From the NCBI GenBank assembly GCA_018969485.1, contig JAGWYG010000027.1, positions 1 to 36,206 of the forward strand: DNA of 36,206 bases. Reading direction: 5' to 3'. Positions within the stretch are counted from its first letter, which is position 1, and each line of letters opens with the position of its first letter. Made by a program: the position numbers and the translations under genes. The notes beneath the pieces are model-generated. The model had not been told where the DNA came from and ran no database searches. It saw only the letters and a program-made list of their open reading frames with translations. Below are positions 9,036 through 16,540 of this stretch, in pieces. The DNA comes from Chloroflexota bacterium (GTDB lineage Bacteria > Chloroflexota > Chloroflexia > Chloroflexales > Roseiflexaceae).

Positions 9036-9857
9036 CGCGCCCGTGCCCTGGCGGGCGCGGCGTGCCCCCCACCATTCCCTGGCGCGCCACCACGACGGCA
9101 CCAGCGTCGGCGGATGGCCGCCGAGGAACCACGTCGCCGCGCCCAGCAGCAGCGTCGTCTCGATGATGTTCCACCAGAAGTGCACATCGAGCCGCATCGC
9201 CGTCGTGATGCCCGGCAGCGTGCAGAGGAACGTCCCCTGCGTCAGCGGGCTGCGCGCCAGCCAGCCGTCGCGGCCGATGATGCCGGGCAGCCCCTGGGCG
9301 GTGACGCGCAGCACCTCCAGTTCGCGCAGCTCTGACAGCACCTGCAGGTAGCGCACGAAGGTGTAGGTGTGTTCGATGGCGTGCGCGCCGGCCACCACCA
9401 GCAGCGCGATCGCCGGCGGGTTGCGCACTCCGCCGCGCAGCAGCACCAGCACCACCAGCAGCACCGACCAGTTCCACACGAAGTGGACCCACTCGGCGTT
9501 GGCCGGCGACAGCAGCCCATTCGCCTGCCGCGCCGGCAGGAGCTGGATGTAGTACTGGGCGAACTGCATCAGGTGCTCGATGGTGTGAACCCCCTGGGTG
9601 ATCAGCAGGATGCTGAGCATCATGATGGTGAAGCCGTGGCGCCGGAGATCGTCGCGCCACTTCAGGATGCCGACCGGCAGCAGCACCAGCAGCACGATCG
9701 CCGTGATCGCCCAGCGCGGCAGCCCGAGGACCAGAAAGCCGCCCCAGCCCAGGATCAGGCCGATCACCAGCGCGATCGCCGCCGGCCAGGCCAGCCGGCC
9801 GGGATGCAGCAGGGCCAGCAGCGGAGCAAGACGGAATGGACGGTCAGCGGTCGTCAT
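9024..9857 (-). CDS. Histidine-rich polytopic membrane protein, family not recognised (277 aa)
   Basis: Roughly six or seven hydrophobic segments are visible, at about 22-45, 48-65, 77-92, 122-142, 148-163 and 225-246. Two halves repeat the same pattern. H91-TIE-H95 is followed by VHFVWN (H125), and H159-AIE-H163 is followed by VHFWWN (H226). The His and Glu residues sit in or beside membrane segments, which suggests metal or haem ligands; this is inference. The start codon overlaps the stop of the CRTAC1 gene (ATGA), so the two are translationally coupled. It is the last gene of the sugar ABC operon. Function unknown; no known enzyme family could be assigned. Confidence 0.8.
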   Translation of the reverse strand: MTTADRPFRLAPLLALLHPGRLAWPAAIALVIGLILGWGGFLVLGLPRWAITAIVLLVLLPVGILKWRDDLRRHGFTIMMLSILLITQGVHTIEHLMQFAQYYIQLLPARQANGLLSPANAEWVHFVWNWSVLLVVLVLLRGGVRNPPAIALLVVAGAHAIEHTYTFVRYLQVLSELRELEVLRVTAQGLPGIIGRDGWLARSPLTQGTFLCTLPGITTAMRLDVHFWWNIIETTLLLGAATWFLGGHPPTLVPSWWRAREWWGARRARQGTGASVG

Positions 9858-11503
9858 CGAAGCACCTCGATCAGGGTGTGCGGGCGCAGGTCGCGCACGT
9901 CCGCGACTGCTCCGTCGGGGTAGCGGATCACCAGCCGCTCGAGCGTGGCGCCGGCCGGTACGCCAAAGTGGACCCGTGGCGCGTCGCCGCTCAGGTAGCC
10001 GCTGCTCACGCGCACGTCGCGGCGCAGGGTTCCGGCGCTCGTCACGAGCTCGAGGCGCGCGCCGATGGCATAGGGGTTCGGCGAGCCGGGCCAGCGCAGA
10101 TCGACCGCCAGCCCCGCGCCGCCGCACAGCCGGTTCTCGAACAGGACTGCCTGACCACGCAGGTTGTTCACCACCACATCAAGATCGCCGTCGCCATCCA
10201 TGTCGGCCGGCAGCATGCCGCGGCCGCTCGCCGTGTCGCCGAGGCCCCACTCCGGCGCGGCGGCGAACGTGCCGTCGCCGCGATTGCGGAATGCCCGGTT
10301 CGCCTCGACCAGTTCGCCACCGGGGAGATAGCCGAACAGATTGCTGGCGATCATGCCATTGACCACGTACAGATCGAGGAAGCCATCGTTGTCCAGATCG
10401 CCGAACCGCCCGCTCCAACTCCAGCCGGTGGCGTCCACGCCGCGGCGCGCGGCCTCGTTCTGCCAGGCGCCGCGCCAGTCGCGCACCTGCAGGGTGTTGG
10501 CCATGATCTGCGGGTCGAACGGGCCGTGCTTCTCCTCGAGCGTGCTGATCACCGGCAGCCACTGCGCCAGCACCTCGACCGAGACATCGCCGGGGTTCAT
10601 GTCGGTGGTGAACAGCGCCATGCGGCCATCGTTCGCCAGATCGCCCCAGTCGATGCTCATGGTGCTGTGCGATGTCTGGGCGAAGGGGTAATCGGGGCGC
10701 CAGGCAGCGCCCTGCCGCACCCAGCACGCATCCGGCACGGCGAAGTCGTTGCCGACCCACACGTCGGGCCGGGCGTCGTCGTCGAGGTCCATCAGGCCGA
10801 TCGCCAGCGCCTCGGCGCGGTCGGCGAGCCGGTGCCCGACGAACGCGCCATCGCGCTGCTCGTAGAGCGTCACGCCGCCCGCCACGCGTAGCTCGTCCGG
10901 CGTCAGGCCGAAGTTCTTCAACTCCGCATCGTAGGCGCCCGTCACCAGATCCAGCGCCCCATCGCCCTGCAGATCGGCCCAGGCGAGCGCATAGGCGTAG
11001 CTGTCGACGCCGGGCAGCGGCGCCGCGGCAAACCGGCGCGCGCCGAGGTTGCGCCATAGCGATGGCGCAGCACGGCCGCGGTGGCTGAAGGTGATGTCGA
11101 GCGCCCCATCGCCATCGACATCGACTACCGTCACCGCGCGGGTGAACCGCGCCTCGAGCGGCTGCGGCACAACGCGCAGCCCGCCATCGTTCCACAGGAT
11201 GGTCGCCTCGCGATCGATGCTCGCGAGCACCAGATCCAGCCGGCCATCACCATCGAGATCGCCCGCCGCCAACCCGGCGCCGTTGCTGGCATACGTGGCG
11301 ATCTCGCGCATGCGCGCGCCGGTGGTCACGCCCAGGGGGTGGGCGACGAAGCGCCCCTCGCAGGCCGAAGGCGGCGCCAGATCGCGGGCGGTATGCGTTA
11401 CCGCCAGCGGGGCGGCGGGCGGCGGGGCGGCGGCCGGCGCAGCAGCGCACGCCGCCAGCACCAGCAGCCCCACGAGGGTAGTGCCGAGGGCCATCGATCG
11501 CAA
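9854..11503 (-). CDS. CRTAC1-family lipoprotein with FG-GAP repeats and ASPIC/UnbV domain (549 aa)
   Basis: The N-terminal signal has a lipobox LVLAAC (Cys19), so it is an exported lipoprotein. The body is a beta-propeller of FG-GAP/VCBS repeats. Many carry calcium-loop sequences such as DLDGDGRLD, DVDGDGALD, DLDNDGFLD and DMDGDGDLD. The last ~70 residues (RVSSGYLSGDAPRVHFG and onward) match the ASPIC/UnbV domain. I prefer a TTG start at 11503, which has GGGGAGG seven bases upstream; ATG 11494 would be 546 aa but lies 16 bases from that site. It lies 65 bp after the second sugar permease and overlaps the next gene by four bases. Proposed role: extracytoplasmic binding of carbohydrate or another ligand; unproven. 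Confidence 0.9.
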   Translation of the reverse strand: MRSMALGTTLVGLLVLAACAAAPAAAPPPAAPLAVTHTARDLAPPSACEGRFVAHPLGVTTGARMREIATYASNGAGLAAGDLDGDGRLDLVLASIDREATILWNDGGLRVVPQPLEARFTRAVTVVDVDGDGALDITFSHRGRAAPSLWRNLGARRFAAAPLPGVDSYAYALAWADLQGDGALDLVTGAYDAELKNFGLTPDELRVAGGVTLYEQRDGAFVGHRLADRAEALAIGLMDLDDDARPDVWVGNDFAVPDACWVRQGAAWRPDYPFAQTSHSTMSIDWGDLANDGRMALFTTDMNPGDVSVEVLAQWLPVISTLEEKHGPFDPQIMANTLQVRDWRGAWQNEAARRGVDATGWSWSGRFGDLDNDGFLDLYVVNGMIASNLFGYLPGGELVEANRAFRNRGDGTFAAAPEWGLGDTASGRGMLPADMDGDGDLDVVVNNLRGQAVLFENRLCGGAGLAVDLRWPGSPNPYAIGARLELVTSAGTLRRDVRVSSGYLSGDAPRVHFGVPAGATLERLVIRYPDGAVADVRDLRPHTLIEVLR

Positions 11504-11568
11504 CCGTCCACCTCCCCCGTCGTGCCGTCGGCCCACGCTCGCGCCGGGGCCGCGGCGCCACCCCGCCA

Positions 11569-12468
11569 TCAGCCCTTGATTCCGGTCACCGAGATGCCCT
11601 CGATGAACGTGCGCTGCGCCATGAAGAACAGCAGCAGGATCGGCGAGACCACGATCGTACTCACCGCCATCAGATACGGATACGCCAGCGCGTTCGTCCC
11701 CGTCGCGCTGATGTTCGCCCGCAGCCGGTTGATGCCGAGCGCCAGCGGGTACAGGTCCTGCTCGTTGATGTAGATCAGCGGCCCGAGGAAATCGTTCCAG
11801 GCCCACAGGAAGCGGAACAGCGCCACGACTGCCAGCGCCGGGACGGTGAGCGGCAGGATCACCCGCACGAAGATGCCGAACTCGCCGGCGCCGTCGATGC
11901 GCGCCGCATCGGCCAGTTCCTCGGGGATCGTCATGAAGAATTGCCGCATCATGAAGATGAAGAACGCACTGCCGAAGGCATTCGGCACCACCAGCGGCAG
12001 ATACGAGTTCAGCCAACCCAGGCTCTTGAACGTGATGAACAGCGGCACCATCGTCACCTGCCACGGCAGCATGATGGTGATCAGGCAGATATAGAACATG
12101 ATATCGCGGCCTGGCCAGCGCACCCGGGCGAAGCCGTAGGCCACCAGCGCCGACGAGATCACCGTCAATGCCGTCGCGGGCAACGCATAGAGGAACACCG
12201 AATTGACGGCGAACAGGTTGAAGTTGTTTTTGCCCCAGGCATCCGCGAAGTTATTCCAGTACGCCGGATTCGGGATCAGCACCGGCGGAATGGTATACAC
12301 CTGCGGATCGTCCTTGATCGCCGAGGTGAACATCCAGTAGAACGGAAACAACCAGGTGACGGTCAGCACCAGCAGTACCGTGTACTTCAGCACCTCGACG
12401 AGCAGTTCGCGCGGCGTGAGCGCCGCCCGGCGCCGGGGTGTGGCTGGCGGGGTCGCGATGGCGCTCAC
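11569..12468 (-). CDS. CUT1 sugar ABC transporter permease, MalG type (299 aa)
   Basis: Six predicted membrane segments and the permease EAA loop (ADAARIDGAGEFGIFVRVIL, then PLTVPAL) in the second half, which contacts the ATPase. WLFPFYWMFTSAIK near the start is the usual MalG/UgpE N-terminal membrane segment. The start is GTG 12468, overlapping the stop of the upstream permease by four bases (GTGA), with GGTGAG just upstream. It works with the preceding permease and the binding protein to import a mono- or oligosaccharide. No ATP-binding subunit is in the operon, as is common for CUT1 systems that share one MsmX/UgpC-like ATPase. Confidence 0.95.
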   Translation of the reverse strand: MSAIATPPATPRRRAALTPRELLVEVLKYTVLLVLTVTWLFPFYWMFTSAIKDDPQVYTIPPVLIPNPAYWNNFADAWGKNNFNLFAVNSVFLYALPATALTVISSALVAYGFARVRWPGRDIMFYICLITIMLPWQVTMVPLFITFKSLGWLNSYLPLVVPNAFGSAFFIFMMRQFFMTIPEELADAARIDGAGEFGIFVRVILPLTVPALAVVALFRFLWAWNDFLGPLIYINEQDLYPLALGINRLRANISATGTNALAYPYLMAVSTIVVSPILLLFFMAQRTFIEGISVTGIKG

Positions 12469-13397
12469 TTCTCACCCCCGTAATACACCCAGCGTGCCGA
12501 CGAGCGGAACAGCATCATCGTGCCGATCACCACGACGATGAACAGCAGCCAGGCGAGCGCCGAGGCCTTGCCCATGCGCAGATACTGGAACGCGTTCTGG
12601 TACAGGAATGGCGAGTACAGCAGCGCCGAATTGAGCGGGCCGCCGTTCACGCCGAAGATCAGGTACGCCGAAGTGAACTCCTGGAATGCGCCGATGAAGC
12701 CGATCACCAGGTTATAGAGGATCACCGGCGTGCTCATCGGGATGGTGATGTTGCGAAACTGCTGCCAGCCGTTCGCACCATCGACCGTCGCCGCCTCGTA
12801 GAGCGAGCGCGGCACGTCCTGCAGGCCGGCCAGGAAGACGACCACCGCATTGCCGGTCGCCCATACCGCCACCATGATCAGGCTCGGTTTCGCCAGGTCA
12901 GGATTCGACAGGAACGGCACCGACGGCAGGCCAAATGATTGCAGCAGGCCATTGATCGCGCCATACTGGATGTTCAGCAGGAACAGCCAGACCATCGCGG
13001 TGCAGATGCCCGGGACAATCGCCGGAATGTACATCACTGCCCGGAAGAACGAGCGGCCGACGATGCGGGCATTGAGCAGGTTGGCCACCAGGAACGAAAA
13101 GCCGAGCGACAGCGGCACGCTGAAGATCACATAGAAGATGGTGTTGTAGACCACCTTCCAGAACTGGGCGTCCTTCGTGAACAACTCGACGTAGTTCGCC
13201 ATCCCGATGAAGACCGGCGGGCGCAACAGGTCATAGCGTGTCAGGCTGACATAGAACGAGTAGATCAGCGGATAGATCGTCAGCGCCAGGAAGCCGATCA
13301 GCCACGGCGAGATGAACAGCAGCCCGGTGATCAGGCCACGTCGATCGCGGCTGGACAGCCTGGCCCACGGGAGCGCCGATGCTCGGGATGATTGCAT
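12465..13397 (-). CDS. CUT1 sugar ABC transporter permease, MalF type (310 aa)
   Basis: Membrane permease with LLFISPWLIGFLALTIYPL as the first membrane segment and an EAA loop (SLYEAATVDGANGWQQFRNI, then TIPM). ATG 13397 is chosen because AGGAGG lies three to four bases upstream; an upstream TTG in frame has no such support. It is the first permease after the binding protein, separated by 109 bp that contains two hairpins. It forms the translocation pore with the MalG-type permease. Substrate unknown, though the neighbouring GH2 genes point to plant or microbial oligosaccharides. Confidence 0.95.
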   Translation of the reverse strand: MQSSRASALPWARLSSRDRRGLITGLLFISPWLIGFLALTIYPLIYSFYVSLTRYDLLRPPVFIGMANYVELFTKDAQFWKVVYNTIFYVIFSVPLSLGFSFLVANLLNARIVGRSFFRAVMYIPAIVPGICTAMVWLFLLNIQYGAINGLLQSFGLPSVPFLSNPDLAKPSLIMVAVWATGNAVVVFLAGLQDVPRSLYEAATVDGANGWQQFRNITIPMSTPVILYNLVIGFIGAFQEFTSAYLIFGVNGGPLNSALLYSPFLYQNAFQYLRMGKASALAWLLFIVVVIGTMMLFRSSARWVYYGGEK

Positions 13398-13442
13398 GAT
13401 CCTCCTCGATTCGCTCGGGTGCGGCGTGGCCAATGCGGCGCC

Positions 13443-13496
13443 GGGGGAGCGGCCGGCTGGCGCTCCCCCAGCGTCGGGCCGGGGAGATTCCCCGGC
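13443..13496 (-). other. Two strong hairpins between binding-protein and permease genes
   Basis: A perfect 9-bp stem (GGGGGAGCG at 13443-13451, CGCTCCCCC at 13461-13469) has a nine-base loop. A second perfect 8-bp stem follows at 13478-13485 / 13489-13496 with a three-base loop. There is no T-run. In many sugar ABC operons such structures after the binding-protein gene stabilise its mRNA or attenuate the permeases, giving excess binding protein. That role is inferred here. Confidence 0.7.
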
Positions 13497-13506
13497 GGGT
13501 TGCGGG

Positions 13507-14943
13507 CTAGCTCAGGCCCTGGGCCGCCCACTCGGCCTCGGCGCGGCTCTGCAGCTCGGCCGCGGCGTCGGCGCCCGTCATGTTGCCACGATACACCTGC
13601 TCGGCCAGTTCGGCCTTCTGGGTGTTGATGAACCAGTGGATCGGGCAGCGGCGGCCGACGATCCACTCGTCCACCTGCGACGGTGCATCGATATAGAACT
13701 TCAGGCCGGGGTACGCGTTCGGATCGACCGTCTTCAGCCACGAGAGCTTGCCGGTGATCCAGCCGACTTCCTTGAACAGGATGTCGAGCGCAGTGTTGGT
13801 GTGCAGATACTCGGCCACCTTGAACATCTCGGGCGTGTTCTTGGCGTCCTTGAACAGCTGCACGAAGTGCGCACCGGTCGCCATGATCTTCTTGCCCGCC
13901 CGGCTCGCCGGCACCGGCGCCCACGTCGAGCGATTGTACTGCGCGATGTCCGGCTGCTGGATCTGCGTCTCGCCCGGATGCCAGTAGCCTTCCATGATCA
14001 TCGTCTGGATGCCGGCATTGAACGAGGTGCCCCAGCCACCGCCGATCGTCTGGTCCTGACGCAGGCCCGAGAGCTTGTCGGGGCCGATCAGCTTGATGAA
14101 CTCGCCACAGGTCTCGAGCCACTGCGCCGTCGTCTCGGTGTTGAGATTGATCTGGCGCGCCGACTCGTCCCACCAGTTGAAGCCACCAAACGACTGGATG
14201 CCGAAGTCGGCTTCGCCGGCCATGGCATCGTACGGATCGAGGCCGAACTGCTTGAGGTTGCCGGCATCGTCGAACTGGGTCAGCGCCTGATGCCAGACCA
14301 GCGCGTCCTCCCAGGTCAGCGGCGGGCTGTCCGGGTCCAGCCCGGCGTCCTCGACGGCCTTGGCGTTGTAGTTGAGGCCCCACCAGATGAAGCTCTCGAT
14401 GCCGGGGACGCCGATCATCTTGCCATCGTAGAACGAGCTCTGCCAGAGCGCCTCGATCATGTCATCCTGCTTGATCAGCGAACTGACGGCGACCTGGTCG
14501 TCGACCGGGATGACCGCGCCACGCGCCCACAGGTTGGGGTAGTCGAAGTTCGAGCCGCCGTCGGGGGGCGTGCCGCCGGCGAGCGCCGTCAGGATGGCCT
14601 CGCCGTTGACCGACGCCTTGTACTCGAGGACGTTGTCGCCCATCATCTCCTTGAAGTCGGGCTGCTCGACCATCTTGTCGACGGCGGCGCCGAGGTTGCC
14701 CCAGGCGAACCACCACTGCACTGTCTTGCCGGTGGCGGCAGGCTCGGGGGCAGCGGTTGGCGCCTCGGCAGGTGCGGCGGTTGGTGCTTCGGCAGGTGCT
14801 TCGGCCGGCGCTTCGGCCGGCGCCTCGGCGGCTGGTGCCTCGGCGGGCGCAGCCGGCGTACCACCGCAGGCGGCCAGCGCGGCGCCGACGGAGGTGAAGG
14901 CCATCATCCGCAGGAAGTCACGGCGGCTGAGTTGGTTGGCCAT
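13507..14943 (-). CDS. Sugar ABC transporter substrate-binding lipoprotein (478 aa)
   Basis: Extracellular solute-binding protein family 1. The N-terminus combines a Tat-type motif (SRRDFLRMM, residues 6-14) with a lipobox ALAAC (Cys26), so it is probably exported folded and lipid-anchored. Residues about 30-62 are a low-complexity Ala-Pro-Glu linker before the folded domain (VQWWFAWGNLG). ATG 14943 is chosen because AAGGAG lies nine bases upstream and the signal peptide begins there; an in-frame ATG at 15060 would add 39 Arg-rich residues ahead of the signal. First gene of a five-gene operon (binding protein, two permeases, CRTAC1, membrane protein). Ligand unknown. Confidence 0.95.
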   Translation of the reverse strand: MANQLSRRDFLRMMAFTSVGAALAACGGTPAAPAEAPAAEAPAEAPAEAPAEAPTAAPAEAPTAAPEPAATGKTVQWWFAWGNLGAAVDKMVEQPDFKEMMGDNVLEYKASVNGEAILTALAGGTPPDGGSNFDYPNLWARGAVIPVDDQVAVSSLIKQDDMIEALWQSSFYDGKMIGVPGIESFIWWGLNYNAKAVEDAGLDPDSPPLTWEDALVWHQALTQFDDAGNLKQFGLDPYDAMAGEADFGIQSFGGFNWWDESARQINLNTETTAQWLETCGEFIKLIGPDKLSGLRQDQTIGGGWGTSFNAGIQTMIMEGYWHPGETQIQQPDIAQYNRSTWAPVPASRAGKKIMATGAHFVQLFKDAKNTPEMFKVAEYLHTNTALDILFKEVGWITGKLSWLKTVDPNAYPGLKFYIDAPSQVDEWIVGRRCPIHWFINTQKAELAEQVYRGNMTGADAAAELQSRAEAEWAAQGLS

Positions 14944-15364
14944 GGGTTCATCGCTCCTTCGTGATGTGATCACATGGGCATCTGTCGCAGATCTACCGGC
15001 ACGGCGTCGGTTTCGTCTGTTGCGCCCACCCGCGCCGGGCCGGGTGGGTATCTGGCTCATACCTCCTCATCACTCGTGCGGTGCCGACCGCTGTGATGCT
15101 GCTGATCATCGTCACACCAGGTGACGGATGGTCGCCGAATCGATGTAAGCTGACGACCGGTGCTGCACTGTCTTGTGCATGTCAACGACTGTGCCCTGGT
15201 CCCATCATGGATCGATGTCGCCCACTGCCCTGCTGATGCACATCGTGGCCATGCTCCTGGCAGGCGTGACCGCTGCCAGCACAGCCGCTGCCGGCGCCTT
15301 ATCGGTGATGAGACCCATCATGGCTCATAATTGTTCGATCCAGTGAAAGCAGGCATGCTCCGCA
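14944..15364 (-). other. Long 5' leader of the sugar ABC operon
   Basis: About 410 bases separate the promoter at 15365-15393 from the binding-protein start. No gene with a good ribosome site is seen. Visible elements are two copies of the palindrome ccatcatgg (15202-15210 and 15315-15323) and an inverted repeat tgcac-N6-gtgca at 15164-15179. These could be operators. No known riboswitch fold was recognised by eye. Confidence 0.5.
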
Positions 15365-15393
15365 ACTATAGCAGCGCGATCATACGGTGTCAA
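15365..15393 (-). promoter_or_regulatory. Consensus sigma-70-type promoter for the sugar ABC operon
   Basis: On the minus strand TTGACA (15393-15388), a 17-base spacer and TATAGT (15370-15365) match the housekeeping promoter at 11 of 12 positions. It points toward the binding-protein gene, whose start is about 420 bases downstream. No other gene lies between. Confidence 0.75.
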
Positions 15394-15445
15394 GCCTCTG
15401 CCGGGAAGAGCCCAAGGCTGACCGACCACCGGCCGGCATGAACGT

Positions 15446-15469
15446 CCTGGGCTGCTGTGGCAGCCCTGG
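15446..15469 (-). terminator. Candidate hairpin terminator after the selenoprotein-like gene
   Basis: CCTGGGCTGC and GCAGCCCTGG form a 10-bp stem with one mismatch around a four-base loop. It lies about 140 bases after the stop at 15607 and just upstream of the next operon's promoter. No T-run follows on either strand, so termination is uncertain. Confidence 0.4.
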
Positions 15470-15606
15470 CTGGCGGAACGGCGCGCTTCCCGAAGGATCG
15501 GGCGATCAGCCAGCCGCATGATCGTGGCGCAGCGCGCCGCCGCAGACCGGCACGTCGGAGGCACACGGGGCGACGCGCCGGAGCACGGCAGCCCCGGCGC
15601 ATGGCC

Positions 15607-16311
15607 TCACTCGGGAAACTCGGCGCGGAACTCGTCGACGGCCTTCGGGCCACTGCGCTCAAGCCCCTGGTAGAAGGCGACGCGATCCTGGTTGCGGTAG
15701 TCGAGGCGCTCGACGCGGAATGGCGCCAGCCGCTCGCGGTTGCGCCGCCGCTCGCTCACGTCGAGGAAGTAGTCGATCGCATTCGCCACGCTGTGCGCGT
15801 CAGTCCAGTCCGATTTGTAGATCGGGATGCCGCTGCGCGCGAAGATCCAGGTCATGTTGGGCATGGAGCCGTATGCCCGGTGGCACGCGCCGTCGAGCGC
15901 ATCGAGCAGGATCGGCCGGGTCACGCCGAGCCGGTCGCGCAGATCGGCGGCATGACGATACTTCTGCTCCATCGAGGTGAGGTGGGGATAGTGCTCGCCC
16001 GGATGCGCCTCGTAGGTGTATACGAACACCGACGCCACATCGCGTGCGGCGACCCGCTCGGCCAACTGGTTCATGGATGGCGCCGCCATCCCGCAGTACG
16101 GTCAGGTGAAGCTGCCAAACTCGACGATGGTGTAGGTGTGCGCCGACCAGACGGCGCTCAGCGTCGTCGTGCCGCCGGCCAGCGGCCACAGCGGGAAGTC
16201 GGGCGCCGCGGCGCCGAGCGGCGGGCTGGCGTCGAATTGCATCCACGGCTGCCAGTTGGCTTTCACGAACGCATCGTAGTTGTACCGGCGAAGCAGTTCG
16301 TCATCGGTCAT
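15607..16311 (-). CDS. Iodothyronine-deiodinase-like protein, probable selenoprotein (in-frame TGA = Sec70)
   Basis: Reading through the TGA at 16104-16102 gives 234 residues of one thioredoxin-like domain. The flanks read VEFGSFT-U-PYCGM. This matches the catalytic FGSxTUPPF motif of animal deiodinases (T4_deiodinase family) and creates a Sec-x-x-Cys pair. Further on, YTYEAHPGEHYP matches the family EAHP segment carrying a catalytic His. Conservation continues without a break on both sides of the TGA (to YGSMPNMTWIF and beyond), which argues against decay. ATG 16311 has GGGGGAGG six bases upstream. There is no signal peptide or membrane anchor, unlike animal deiodinases, so it is probably a cytoplasmic redox enzyme rather than a thyroid-hormone enzyme. 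A SECIS-like hairpin follows the TGA. Alternatives are a nonsense-mutated gene or use of ATG 16089 for a truncated protein. Confidence 0.85.
16075..16091 (-). promoter_or_regulatory. Candidate bacterial SECIS hairpin within the coding sequence
   Basis: On the mRNA, GGATGG-CGGCG-CCATCC forms a perfect 6-bp stem with a five-base loop containing G. An alternative 7-bp stem has a GGC loop. The apical loop starts 16 bases after the UGA. Known bacterial SECIS elements lie immediately 3' of UGA with a small G-containing loop at about this distance and are bound by SelB. Confidence 0.65.
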
Positions 16312-16328
16312 CGCATTCCTCCCCCTGA

Positions 16329-16352
16329 CTGCATGCGTCACTGCATGCGTCA
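16329..16352. repeat. 12-bp tandem repeat at the transcription start of the selenoprotein-like gene
   Basis: ctgcatgcgtca occurs twice in direct tandem. It overlaps the last base of the -10 box and the predicted start site of the minus-strand promoter. Each copy contains a gcatgc palindrome. The placement suits a repressor operator, but no regulator is known. Confidence 0.6.
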
Positions 16353-16380
16353 CCATACGCGCCGGCGTTGGCGCTGTCAA
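16352..16380 (-). promoter_or_regulatory. Sigma-70-type promoter for the deiodinase-like gene
   Basis: Minus-strand TTGACA (16380-16375), a 17-base spacer and TATGGT (16357-16352). Transcription would start about 34 bases before ATG 16311, leaving room for the GGGGGAGG ribosome site. A functional promoter supports expression rather than a pseudogene. Confidence 0.7.
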
Positions 16381-16480
16381 GCAAGGGCGCGAGACCGGGA
16401 GCGGGTACGTCCGAGGCCAATCATCAACGCCATCGCGGAATTGCCACGAGCACATGACCCTATTCGTGCACGCCACCCGC

Positions 16481-16486
16481 TATACT
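16481..16486 (+). promoter_or_regulatory. -10 element (TATACT) upstream of the VIT/VWA gene
   Basis: TATACT lies 54 bases before ATG 16541, giving a leader of about 48 bases that includes aaggagagg. No recognisable -35 box is present at normal spacing. Confidence 0.45.
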
Positions 16487-16540
16487 ATGAGGGTAGCAGC
16501 GGCGTGTCGTTGCATCAGCGCACAAACCAAGGAGAGGCAG

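Noticed and set aside
15001-15060. Upstream ATG at 15060 as the start of the sugar-binding protein
   Set aside because: It would put 39 Arg-rich residues before the Tat/lipoprotein signal. Its AGGAGG is only one base from the ATG, whereas ATG 14943 has a well-spaced site.
15607-16311. Interpretation as a simple nonsense pseudogene
   Set aside because: The TGA is at the exact Sec position of the deiodinase motif, no other lesion exists, and a promoter, ribosome site and SECIS-like hairpin are in place. A mutation cannot be fully excluded without the rest of the genome.
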